Part shown: one piece after another, positions 13,315 to 24,513 of the stretch
Layout of the letters: every line of letters starts with the position of its first letter
Position numbering within the stretch: the stretch's first letter is position 1
Assembly (NCBI GenBank): GCA_024349245.1
Contig: JALDNG010000026.1
Span: 3,048,501-3,112,500 of the forward strand
From: Neodontobutis hainanensis
Taxonomy: Eukaryota > Chordata > Actinopteri > Gobiiformes > Odontobutidae
Length of the DNA stretch: 64,000 nt
Direction: 5' to 3'
The notes under the pieces: generated by a model
Database searches by the model: none
Seen by the model: only the letters and a program-made list of their open reading frames with translations
What the model was told of the DNA's origin: nothing
Position numbers and translations under genes: made by a program

Positions 13315-13857
13315 GTTTTATGGACCATAAGATCGAGTATGAAAATTTCCTGAAAAGGATTCCACTGGTTAACAAATGCAATGATGAAGTGCTAACAGTA
13401 GCCGTAGCCTAACAGCTTCTGCTCATTCAAAACTCACCACGGACGCTGGTCTTTACTGAACACCACCCTTAAGACATTTGGAGAGAGAGCCACAGGACAA
13501 CATTTTGGAATAATACTTCTTAACTCTATTTTTTTTGCAATTCTATAACATAAACACACGTCCCCTATGTGGTGTTGCTAACCGGAATAAAAACTAAGAA
13601 ACTTCCGGTTAAAAATAAAACGATAAACACATGATGCAGCGTTAACTAAATCTCAAACAAATTCGACCAAAACGTAAGAAAACAACAAATAAAACATAAT
13701 AAATAGTTAATTTTTTTAATAACAAGACTGTAAGTAAAACTAGAGTCATAAAAATAGATTTTTATTAACTTATTGACACTGATTAAAATCTTATCGGACT
13801 TGTGTTGCTATGCAACAAGTAAACAAAATACAGCGGATGCTTGCAGACATAACCAAC
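13315..13857. promoter_or_regulatory. Shared promoter region of ccnq and cfap126, with X-box-like palindrome
   Basis: The divergent genes ccnq and cfap126 are separated by about 0.5 kb. Within it GTTGCTATGCAAC (13804-13816) resembles the palindromic X-box bound by RFX factors, which drive ciliary genes such as flattop. A half-site-like GTTGCTAACC lies near 13574 and an ETS-like ACTTCCGG near 13602. The palindrome contains the most upstream in-frame ATG of cfap126 (13810). Confidence 0.45.
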
Positions 13858-15448
13858 ATGTCATCCGGCTACTCAGCAAACCAGGTAAATTTGCAATCTC
13901 AAATGTATTGCTTTGAAAGTTTCCATTATGTTTTAACTTACACGTGCTTCTTTAATGCCTGTTATTATAGTATGAAAATTCCTTCAAGTCGCAGAGGTTG
14001 CAGAACTGGTGTGAGCCGAAGGCATTTAAAGAGGTAACCTAGGTTAACCATGGCCTTTCAGTCAAACACTTCGTATTTCTGTCATAATTTTAGATTTCAC
14101 CTGAAATTCTGAATTAACCTAGCAGGCTGTGGATGTGAGTCTTCCCATTATACTTTTTATGTGTTTTTGCAGAGACCAACTGCAAAAGTGGGTCATACAT
14201 CTGTCATTGCCAATGACAGAGGGCATTTGCTCCCAAGACTGAAGGTAAACTACTTAAATGTAATGGAATATATAAATCCAAAAAAAAGTTTAGTTATGAC
14301 TTCCTGTTAATAATAATAATTTTCAAATTCCTATGATTTATAGTTAATGGGTGCTTCTACTTCTCTTCAGGTCATGTCAAATCTGATAATGTCATGTCCT
14401 TCATGCTAATCCAAACATGAACATAGACATGACTAGACGTAGACATAATTTGCCACTGAATGACTTCTGTCTGAAAGATACGCCTCCTACAGCTTTCACT
14501 GTAATGATATAAAATCTCATGTATTGTTTACTTTTGCAAGCTAACCTCCTCATCCTGTACCATTGCCTACGTGTTGTCTTTGCTTTATTCTTGCAAGAAT
14601 TAAACCTGACCATTCATTTTTAAATTATACTCTCTCTATATATATATATATATGTCTATATGTCTCTCTGGATAAAATAGATAAAGAATTCTTGTAACAC
14701 TTCCTTTGTTTGTTTTTACACAGCAGAAAGGCAGTGCATGGCCGGACTTTAAGGGGACATGGGACCTACCTGCTCGGATTCCAGCTCAACGAATTTGTCC
14801 CACAGCCCGCTCAGTGGAGGGTCTCAACAGACTGAAGTCATGGGGCTTTATTGCACAACATCCAGCCAAGTCTCAGCCACACAGGGGCAGCAAACACACA
14901 GACGTCAAAGAAAATGTTGGTGAGCAGGTAAGGTCCACACACTCTTATCTTTACTCAACACACATTATCAACCATCAAAGTCTAAAAAAAGCTGCTTCAC
15001 GGGGCCTCAACTGTTTCAAGGGTGTGACAGAACAATATGTGACACCCATAACAAGTTATAAGTTAAACTAAAAAAATGTGTGACACTTGAAAGCTTTGGG
15101 TAGAGCTTTGTTGTTCAAACATACATTTTGACAGCTGCATCCAATATCATCTATTTATTTGACAAATTCTCAAATAACCCTGCTGTGACCAACTTTACAG
15201 TATTATCTAGACCAAAGTTACTTATGTGGTTGTGTTCTTCGCAGATCCAAGGGGCTGTGCAGGTGGATAATGCCGCCCAATCTTTCACACCACCTGCTGA
15301 AGCTCAGTCAGCATCTCACGACAGCCCCATCACTGGAGACAATAGAAGAGTGACTCAGAATCAGGATCTGTCAGATATACCAGGATCTGTTGCTCAATTT
15401 ACTGAAAACTTACAACCTACTAAGGCTGCTGATGAAGCCAGCTTTTAG
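13810..15448 (+). CDS. cfap126: Cilia- and flagella-associated protein 126 (Flattop)
   Basis: Five exons: 13810-13884, 13971-14033, 14173-14244, 14724-14927 and 15245-15448, all phase 0 with GT-AG introns; 205 aa from the first ATG or 189 aa from the ATG at 13858. The latter begins MSSGYSANQ, matching the Flattop start (NYSANQYE), and is preferred. Other matches are YENSFKSQRLQNWCEP, VIANDRGHLLPRL, WPDFKGTWDLPARIPA and LKSWGFIAQHP. Flattop is a planar-polarity and basal-body/axonemal microtubule inner protein of multiciliated cells (family knowledge). The C-terminus is low-complexity and poorly conserved, as usual. Exon 4 has a CAGCAG acceptor, so one Gln may be optional. AATAAA follows at 15456-15461. 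Confidence 0.92.
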
Positions 15449-15461
15449 ACATGTCAATAAA

Positions 15462-17030
15462 GAAGCACAATAAGCCAGAGGAAGGGACAACTGTTATTTA
15501 GAGGAACATGCTGCATCCTGCAAGAACAGCTTAGATTAAACTAGGAAAAGTATTATTAGTGAGTCATAAATAATATTTTTGTAAGAATATGGTAAACTAA
15601 ACTTTGTATATAAAACATTTAAGCATATCTCAAATTTCTTATTGGCTTTTACTTACTTAATTAGCTCTGAGAGTTTATGATGTCCCATAACATTTCTTCA
15701 CAACCTTGCAGGCCAGATTGTTTTTTATTTACAAAATACTATTAAGGTAGCATCACCTGATAGTCATTAGTGATTCGTATAGTTGTACAAGTAGAACCAA
15801 ATGAAAAACTTAACGTAGACTGGCCCAACTCCAATTGTTATTTTCCCGTTTCAGAAAACAGGTTTAGAGTTAGGCAAGTTGGGGTTTTTGTTCACTCTGA
15901 GTTTAGCTGAAGAAAAAAGTAATTATCAATGGAACCAAGAAAAGAGAATTAACCATTGCAACGTGGATCAAATGGTGTCATGTAACTATTTAACTAATTA
16001 GTGGCTACACAGGCTTGAAAGATAATTTTTATGATGCAACTCATTAAATATTAAACTTAACATTAAACTATCATTTTATACAATTTTATTTGCCTACCTT
16101 TATAAGAATGCTACTGCACGGCCTTAATTTTGCATTTTTGGTAAAGTCTCAGTAAATTTAATACTTCAGTAACAGTACATCTCTGCTCAGTTTTTGATAA
16201 CCTGAAATAAACTAAAGGTGTTTAAGTTCTGCAATAAGAGAACTGAATCATGTTTTATAGAATGATTGTTATCTATTAATGCAAATATCAGGATTATTAG
16301 ATGTTATGAATGGAATTTCTTAATGAAAACACATATATAAAAGTAATAAAAGTGAAATAATTCACTGTTGGAATCATGTCAAAGCATTTATAGTGTATGG
16401 TTGAATCCGAACGCCTACATCAGGGGATCCAAACACCTCAGTCAGGGGGTCAATAGTTATGAGGTTCCTTATTGATTAGGGAAAGGAGCTTAAGTGACGT
16501 TCCATTGTCCAACTGCACTAACCTCTCGGAGAAAAACATGGGGGGAAGTTACATTGAGCTTTATAAAAACTACACATCCCAAAAATGCACCTTATCCTCC
16601 ACCAGAAACAGGACAATTTAGAGAAATAACTAGAGAGTAACTCCACAATAGTAATGTTACTCAGTTTTGAATGAAGAACTTGTTGGAGAGCGTTAACATG
16701 AGGAAAACACAAAAGTAGGCTGCAAAATGAACAGCACCAGAGACTAAATGAACAGCACATTTGCCGACTCTCAAAGAGCTAAAGACTAACAACCAACAGA
16801 CGTATGGAGTCTATGTTTTAAATGCTGCATTAAAGCGACACTATGTAACTTTTAACGTCTTGGGGCGCAGATCCCTCTAAAGACTGTCTGCATTGTTTGT
16901 TTTTGAGAGAAAATTATCCATACCGGCAAGTTCGGAAGAAAAATGGTAGGATAATTTTAGTGCATTCTGTACAAAAACAACTCTGCTAGGGTCCAATTAA
17001 TCAGCCTATTTCTCCTCCCTTTGCTTGCTT
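15462..17030. other. Intergenic, no gene seen
   Basis: AT-rich sequence after the cfap126 polyadenylation signal. A fragment near 16830-16860 (CACTATGTAACTTTTAACG) resembles a block found in many fish dispersed repeats; I could not define its borders. The minus-strand frame at 16518-16760 is not recognisable. Confidence 0.4.
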
Positions 17031-18075
17031 GCTGCTAAGGGCATGCCGAGTCAGGAGGTCGACTTGTCCTGGTGGCATTGAATTATATATAATTCTAGGT
17101 GACGGGTACCAGCAGACCAAGCGGGCTACAGCCCGGGTGGTTGTGGAGGCAAAACCTCGGGTCTGGGAGAAGTTTGGTGAAGCCATGGAGAAGGACTTTC
17201 TCCAGGGAGTTGGAGGATGCATGGGAATTTGCCCAACCAGTCCACATGCGCTTTATGGATTTGGAGAAGGTATTTGATCGCGTCCCTTGTGGCGTCTTGT
17301 GGGGTGCTCCGGTCCGATCCCTGTACGACCGGAGAAGGAGATTGATTCAGACTAAGTCAGACTTGTTCCTGGTACATGTTGAATTCCGGCAGGGCTGCCC
17401 TTTGTCACTGGTCCTGTTCATAATTTTTATGGACAGAATTTCTACGTGCAGCCAGGGGCTGGAGGGAGCCTGGTTTGGGGACCACAAAATCTCACCTCTG
17501 CTTTTTGCAGATGATGTTGTCCTGTATCTCCATCAATCCATGACCTTTAGCGTGCACTGGGACAGTTTGCAGCTGGGTGTAAAGCAGCTGGAATGAGGAT
17601 CATGGTGGAGAATTCCTGCCTCAAGTGTAGTTCAAATATCTTGGGGTCATGTTCACGACTGAGGGAAGGATGGAACGAGAGCTAACATACAGATAGGTGT
17701 AACAGTGATGCAGTCAATGTACCGGTCTGTTGTGGTTAAGAAGGAGCTGAGCTACAGGGCAAAGCTCTCAATTTACTGGTTGATCTACATTCCTACTTTC
17801 ACTTGGGGTTATGAGCTGTGGGTGCTGTGCAGTTTCCTCTGCAGAGTGGATGGTCACTTCCTTAAAGATAGGATGGCTGTTTTGGGCGTGTCCCACCGAG
17901 AGGAGGCCCCAGGAAAAACCTAGTACACGCTGGAGGGACTATGTCTCTCGGCTGGCCTGGGAATGCCTCATTATTCCTCAGAGAGAGCTAGAAGGGCATT
18001 TCTGCTTACACTGCTGCTCCTGCGACCCAGCCCTGGATAAGATAAGCGCAAAACCAAACAGATTGATTGACTCCA
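17030..18075 (+). mobile_element. Degenerate Rex3-like (RTE clade) non-LTR retrotransposon
   Basis: Reverse-transcriptase blocks are visible in changing frames: WEFAQPVHMRFMDLEK, FRQGCPLSLVLFIIFMDRIS, the catalytic LLFADDVVLY (about 17500), YRSVVVKKELS, LSIYWLIYIPT and TRWRDYVSRLAWE. The stretch CAGGGCTGCCCTTTGTCACT (17390-17409) agrees, from memory and with one mismatch, with the Rex3 RT primer site. Sequence typical of the region upstream of the RT (VVVEAKPRVWEKFGEA) is joined directly to the later WEFAQP block, so roughly 1 kb is missing inside. The 3' end decays into CCTGGATAAGATAAGCGC and GATTGATTGA, like the family's short tandem tail. Frameshifts and stops show that it is dead. Confidence 0.85.
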
Positions 18076-18539
18076 TGATATTTATTTGATTAACTTAACT
18101 GACGATAAAACCCATTGTGAGCACACTGTCATTCAGGTGTTTAAACCTCTAAGACTAACTTACAATATGACATGACTTTACAGTGTTGCAAATTTGTGCT
18201 CCAATCAACCGCCACTGTGTGCAGACACTTTTTTCTGTCTCCCACAGCGTCTTTCCCCTCCTCCTTGACAATAGCAGCTTATTTCTCATTCCTGATAGGT
18301 CAGTGTTCGTGTTTCTATCGTCTACCTGCAAACTTACCCAGCTCCCGAGCAGGTTAGCCCTTCAGCCTAGGTTACCAGAGATCTACTTTGAGAGAAAGTG
18401 AGCCTGAGGTTTGTTGCTAGAAGCTGGTTGAACAAACAAAGAGTTGCAGAGTTAGTTAAGAGTTGATAAAACCAAACAAATCCAAAATGGTTCATCTGTT
18501 GCACAACACTGATTATCAACTTTCTCTATCAGATTTAAA

Positions 18540-18804
18540 TCTTTAACCAATGATTACTGTGTGTCTGTGCAGTGATCAGCCAGAAGTATTCAACCTGGAG
18601 GGAAGTGAGTGCAGGGCCATTTCTACAGAAACAGGAAGCGACACGGTCACAGCCAAAAGATGTGAAAAGATAAACACTGATTGTATAGTTTTAAGACAGC
18701 AATTTAAAAAACTCATGGCCTCGACATATTTTGTGATGTTTCACAAAAAGTGTAAATTGTTTGACAATACAACATGTTGAAGAATGTTGTGGCAGCAAAT
18801 AAAA
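18540..18804 (+). other. Possible orphan terminal exon (unidentified)
   Basis: CTGTGCAG (to 18572) looks like a splice acceptor and is followed by an open frame to TGA at 18778-18780 (DQPEVFNLEGSECRA... FKKLMAS) and by AATAAA at 18798-18803. That is the outline of a last exon on the plus strand, but no upstream exon or protein family was recognised. It could be a lineage-specific gene, an alternative 3' end of cfap126, or chance. Confidence 0.2.
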
Positions 18805-19285
18805 TGATTTCTTCTACATTGTTTTGTCTATAGTTTAATAAAAGTAGCCTATATTCTCTGAACCAAAAAAAAAAGGCCAAGAACAAAAGGTTTGAAGTTA
18901 AAGCAGTGTCAGACCCATGTGACTTTGCTCACATTTAGGAGCAAGGTTAGGTTTTACAGTCACTAAACCAGGGTAGGCGTATTGTACAAGTTACAATGGC
19001 ATTGATACCCGCTCTAAACCATACTACTTTCTGGAGACAATAAACTCTTGTGTTTGCTCAAACTAAACCTAAGCTTATCTGGATCTAAACCTAAACAAGC
19101 CTCAATTTGTGATACTGAAAACCCAGGGTTAACCCTAAACTTACCTCCCTAACCTCCTAATCCGACTTCTTAGTACAGAGTGAGAGAACAGCATTTAAAA
19201 CAATGCAGTTAACCAATCTAATAAAAGGTAACATACAATGTTGATGAAGCAATACAAATAAGGATATTTAAACAAATTTAAAATA

Positions 19286-19291
19286 TTTATT
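19286..19291 (-). terminator. Polyadenylation signal of MGAT4C-like gene
   Basis: TTTATT on the plus strand gives AATAAA on the minus strand, 31 nt past the stop codon. Confidence 0.6.
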
Positions 19292-19321
19292 TCACAAACA
19301 TTAATAAAACAGGTTTCAATG

Positions 19322-21876
19322 TCATGAATATTTTGGTCTCGATGTAGTCTCAGCTTTTGTTGTAATCCTTATTTTCTTAATAATTACCCAGTCCTGTTGT
19401 CTAGCTGTAACCTGAATCCTCAAACATGATGAGGCAGAGTCATGCCTTTTGTCCAACTCATTTACCTTATACACACCTTTCTCCATTTTACCTACAGGCA
19501 AGAATATTTTACAACTTTTTTCTTCTTTCCCAATGGTAACTACATCATGGCCTATCTCCACCTGTGCCGAGTACAGGAGGTCTTTGCCCTCTGATCCTGT
19601 TTCTATAGTTATGCCTGTCAACACTTTAGGCTGTCTCAGCACAACAGTGAGGTAATCACCTTTCTCTGGCGAGCGTCCCCAGAAATATTCATCCCCAGCA
19701 GCCCAAGCCAAGTGAGGAATGTGTTTCTGGTAAATGGACATATTAGTGTATACATCAGCCTCAGGGTTGAAATATAGGTTCTCAAAATACTTGTCCTTTA
19801 GTTTGTTGTATGTCCCTTGGAAGGAAGAGAAGGTGCCCATATGTTGGAAAAGGGAAGGTTTAAAAATAATTCCTTCCTTCTGTGTCAGTAAGTCACGGAA
19901 GCGCACCATCAACCAATCACAGGGCATTTCTTGGTAAAAGAGAAAGAAAAATCTGGCCAGAAGAGGAAGATCAACCGATTTGTACAGTTTGCCGATGTAA
20001 CCAAGGGTTGAAAACTCCAAGGTGGCCCAGGTGACCTTCTTTGCTTGTTGCTGTTCTATATACCCCCTAATGCTACTTAAGAAATTTTTAGCAGAGAAAA
20101 CATCATCTTCTAGCTGGAGGTAGTACTGTCCAAGTCCAGCACTGTAGTGTGTGAGGAATGAATAGTCCATATTTTGTTTGGATCGGAAAGATACCCTGTC
20201 TGAGGCATCATTGTAATTCCTTTTTATCCCTGAAAGGAAAAAATAAATAAATAAATAAAATAAAATAAAAAATTGTGAAACAACTTGACAATCAGAGACA
20301 CTAACTCGTTCTTGATGTAGTGTATAAAAAAAAAAACATTGTACCTGTAAGAGAAGGGTAATACTCCTGGGGAACATGAATGGCCACCAGCTGTCCTTGT
20401 TCTAGCTCCGAAGGAAATGCTTTCTTGATTTCCTGTACTATACCGACCCTCCAGCTATGGTCGAAATCTGCAATCAGCACAACCACCACCATAGAGGCGC
20501 ATTCCTCAGGAGAAGACTGGGAAAAAATGGATTGTAGTGTCTCAATGAGATAGTTTCCCTTCTTCCTCTGAACTGAGCACATTCCAATAGTAAGAAACCC
20601 TGAAAGATATTTAAAAAACATACAAAAAATACAATACTGTAATTTGAACATAATTTGTGACAACTTTTGTAAAGTAAAAAAAAAAAAAAAAAGGGGGAAA
20701 AAAAATACTTACTTTGCTGAGTAAATAGAGATCCCGCAAGAAGTTGGTAGGATACATTTAAAGGCAGATAATCTCCCTGTTCAACCCAGGATTGTTTGCT
20801 AATTAGCCTTTCTGCCTGCCATATAAGGTCATTTGAAAATGGTTCTTGTGACTTTGTTAGACCCTGTAAATGAGAAGCCAGACAAGTTGCAGTACATTTT
20901 GAAAGATTTCCTGGAAACATGCAAATATAGACTACTAATATTTACATAAAAAAAACGCAATGGGTAACCTATGGAGATAAATTAAAACTTTAAATTTAGT
21001 TTAAAACTTTTAAACTACAATACAACTCTATCAAACTCCTTTTTGTCTTCATTTGAGGGTCTGTTATTCAATACCCATAGGAAGTGAATGGTAAGATAGT
21101 TTTTTTATTATGCGTTATAATTATGGCCTGTGTATTTATGTAATACCATACGCACTTCGTATTGCTCATGTCATTGATTGATTATTTTCTGAAGAGCCAT
21201 TTGCGCAGGTAAATAATAACCATACTAAAAGGGTAACGTGCACTCCAGCTTCAATCTTAATCATTTTATGCAATGACAATACTTGATTAAGTCAATAATC
21301 AATACGTGTCAGTTTACCAGTTTCCTTCTCAGCTACCAAACATTATTGTTGCTTCAGTTGGCCATTTTATCTTTCCTTCTCTTCCTCTTTTTGCCAGTTC
21401 TCCATGATAAATACCGTATGCGTGCATGTCTTTACTTCCTTCTTCACGTAGACTTATAGTTGGACAGACCAAAAACAGGATTTTTTGTTCTGTTTTGTCA
21501 TGTACACTTAATGTGTGTATTATGTAATAAGATACTAACACTTGAGAATTGACCTGAAAAAGCTCTATTGTAAAACTATATTGTCATTTATTTTGTCACC
21601 ATTTACTCTTATTTTAATGACTGTAATCAGCTTTACAGCATCACCATAGTGCTAGCTGAAACCTTATTTTTTTGTAAAACTAAAGTCCATAAAATGTCAC
21701 TTCACTGAGGCCAAACAATCTTTATATATTTGAGGTATATTAAAGTCATATTGTGTTTGCAAAGACTTTCCAGTACTCACGGTAAGAAAAAAGTGTGTGT
21801 GGGCTGCCAAGTACATGCATCCAGAAAGAACCAATCCTGCCAAAGCAAGAGTTTTTCTCTTTGAAAGACGTCGCAT
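19322..21876 (-). CDS. Alpha-1,3-mannosyl-glycoprotein 4-beta-N-acetylglucosaminyltransferase, MGAT4C-like
   Basis: Golgi type II membrane glycosyltransferase of the GnT-IV family (GT54), which adds beta-1,4 GlcNAc to the alpha-1,3-mannose arm of N-glycans; MGAT4C activity itself is weakly characterised. Exons: about 21777-21876, 20713-20910, 20345-20599 and 19322-20229. The N-terminus has basic residues followed by a hydrophobic anchor (TLALAGLVLSGCMYLAAH). Conserved blocks are FLTIGMCSVQRKKGNYL, VVVVLIADFD, EYYPSLTGIKRNYND, FRSKQNMDYSFL, the metal-binding acidic LQLEDDVF, FYQEMPCDWLMVRFRDLL and FKPSLFQHMGTFSS, closest to MGAT4C. The model gives 486 aa (human MGAT4C 478). The exon 1-2 junction is uncertain: the strong donor GTGAGT (21780) leaves the wrong phase, while the weaker GTACTG (21776) fits. 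A noncoding exon near 23842-24100 likely precedes it. Confidence 0.87.
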
Positions 21877-21999
21877 TTCCTGTAAATCAGCCAAAACAAA
21901 CAACAAAAGAGAGACCTCTATTATCTTGGTGTGTAATCCACTCAACAACAGCTAACAGTTTAGCTAACCGCTAATGGAAAACACCTCTTTACATAATTA

Positions 22000-23841
22000 A
22001 TAATTAATTTAGAAGATGATATTTTTCCTTTTATACGTCATAACTACAATCTTTCAACCTTCACATTTTCTAACTACTTTTAAGTTCTAGGTAAAAAGGA
22101 CCTGGTCAAATGTTGTTATTGCACACCGCATTCCTTCAAAACAATTATTGCAATCCTTTGAGACAGCCAACTTCCTTCTTTAGATAAATATTTAGCTCCA
22201 GGTATGCATGTTTTTTTTATTATTATAATTTATTGTATAGCTTTATTGTACCAGCCATTACATCAAATTGGCCATATGCCAACGTTTTACCTTGCATAGA
22301 AAGAATTAAGTGCTCACCACTTTTATTTGTGTTACCATTTGCAGTCTGGTTAAAACTTAAAAGGGGTGACCACAAAACCGTGATAAAGTCTATATAATAT
22401 TTTCCCACAAGGTTATAATACCATCAGACTCTTATTGGCCTATTGTCCCACGCTTATCTAGCTTCTTTCATTAGTTCTATTCTGTTTAACCCAAGGGCCC
22501 AACATTGTGGGTTTCAGCTGGTTTTACTCTTACCACTCATTAATCTGGATCAACTCACCCCAAACTTAAGCAAATTGAGCTAAACACACTTTAACTGAGC
22601 CCAATTTAAATTGCATTCTGCACTCCCTTTACCTTTGCTCCCTGTAACCTCTTATTTATGCACTCGAGTTATTATTCTCTTATCTCCAGAGCAAACCACC
22701 TGCTCCTTGCTTTCATCATAGATCACAATGTCATCCGCTTACATAGTATACATGGAGCTTCCTGTCTGACTTGTCTGTCAGTCTGTCCATCACCACCACA
22801 AACAAGAAGGGGCTCTGCACTACTCTAACATACAATACCACAGCTCCTCTCTTGGCACCATATCGTATAACTTTTAAAAACTTTAACAAGATCACCAAGG
22901 ACACAGTGTAACTCTTTCTGTACTTTATCTTTTCTGTTCCTCTTTCTGGTGTGAAACCATACCACTGCTAGTGATGGAACTTTGACCTGACACTTTATTT
23001 TATTTATTATATTTTATATATTATTTTGTTATATTTAAATAGTGGTTTCTGAGGATATCATGAAGCCTTGTTCCAGTCGAAAAAATAAAAATTTAATTTT
23101 TACATATCTAAACTTAAAAAAGGGTAAATTCCAATAATTTAAACTGATAGGCAGCATTCTTTGTAGGCAATTTCTTCATTTTGCTCAATAATGTTACCCC
23201 GCTGTCCCCTATATTATGCTAGAATATTCGTTTTGTTCAGTCATTTAACATATTTGTATGTTCAAGGGAAATAAGACACTCATTGTTTTGTGTCAACATA
23301 TAAAGTCTTTCTGCTTTCACAGAGGAATACATTTCAAGCTCAAACCCAGGTACTATTAATAGTAGCTTACATAGGAAATTAAGTAAGTCTATTTACAATT
23401 GAGTAGCCTACCGACGAGTCCAGTTATTTGGGAGATATATAACGTTAGATATAGATATGTTTCGGAAGACGTAGCCTTTTGGCAAACTTGACTGACAGCA
23501 CAGGTGTCTGCATATATATTCACAAGGCTGTGAGAGGGATTTACGTTAGCTCAAAGTCCAACTTTCAAGTCAATAACGCAATAAAGAAGAGAACTCTTAA
23601 CACTAACCTAAAAATAAAACATGCTATGTCAAGACTGTAGCAGCCGCAGTTACTTTTAACGGTACGTCGCTTAACTTAATGTTAGCATTGGATGAATTAG
23701 GAAACTCAAATGTCACAGTAATATCCTTCGTTTTTGACTGACGATGGAACTGCTACCACAAGCCTCATAAACAAAATGAGCTTATATTACGTCGTCATTT
23801 GGTAAATATATTTTTTTAACTATTTAAACTCCCCCACTCAC
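22000..23841 (-). other. Likely 5'UTR intron of MGAT4C-like gene, with repeat debris
   Basis: No coding exon was seen between the ATG exon and the putative upstream exon. It contains a LINE remnant at about 22690-22840 and otherwise AT-rich sequence. Confidence 0.4.
22690..22840 (-). mobile_element. Reverse-transcriptase fragment of an RTE-like LINE
   Basis: Read on the minus strand, one frame gives SPFLFVVVMDRLTD, matching the SPFLFAMVMDRLTDEVR block of an abundant fish LINE; downstream, GATGACATTGTGAT corresponds to the ADDIVI catalytic block in a shifted frame. Only about 150 bp are recognisable and it is full of stops. Confidence 0.65.
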
Positions 23842-24130
23842 CTTTCTTCCCACCGTCACAGCGCGCTGCTGTCCTCGACTGCCACAGTCTGCATTACTCG
23901 TGCTTAATGTCGCTACATACAAGGAATGGAAAATCAAAGGAGGCGTCTGCGTGAAACAAAGTGACAGACACAGGCACATAGTACTGTAGCGGACTACTGA
24001 GACTGTCCGTGTACGAAGTGAAGCCTGGCTGGCATGGCGCTCAGTTTCTTGCGAAGGGCATGAAGCTTTAGAGGGGGTTGTCTGAACACGTTGTGTTGAT
24101 GTTACTCGTGATAATATGTTGGACACAGAC
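23842..24130 (-). other. Putative noncoding first exon of MGAT4C-like gene
   Basis: On the minus strand GGAAGAAAG is followed by GTGAGTGGGG, a strong donor at 23842/23841, in a relatively GC-rich stretch about 2 kb upstream of the coding start. No recognisable protein is encoded, so it is proposed as a 5'UTR exon. The transcription start was not determined. Confidence 0.4.
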
Positions 24131-24472
24131 AATTAGGCAAGTCATTGTGAGACAGGACGTCACACCGACAAGAAGAGGGCACTGCTGGAGCCTTAGATTA
24201 GCAATGTTATACAAGTGACAGTGTGAGGTACTGTGAAGTTTAAATTATTAGGTTTCAGTGAGAAAACTTCAATTCTAGAACTCCAGCTTAAGGTGTGGCT
24301 CCGGTAGACCTACTAAGAATGTAAGCCTTTGGGTGAATAAACACAGTTTAGCAATAAGCCTAATCTAATAGTGACTAATAAAACCCAAACAACGTCCAAA
24401 AAGCTTTATTGTGCCAATTAAAACTTAACACAAATGTTAAAAACATTTTACACATGTAGCTTCTGTGTAGGT

Positions 24473-24478
24473 TTTATT
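24473..24478 (-). terminator. Polyadenylation signal of ap4b1
   Basis: TTTATT on the plus strand (AATAAA on the minus strand), 36 nt after the stop; a second copy is at 24405-24410. Confidence 0.55.
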
Positions 24479-24513
24479 AAGGATTTCAAACTGTGTATTA
24501 CAGTGGAGTATAT

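Noticed and set aside
19449..19937. Plus-strand frames of 67-68 codons
   Set aside because: Antisense shadows of the MGAT4C-like catalytic exon.
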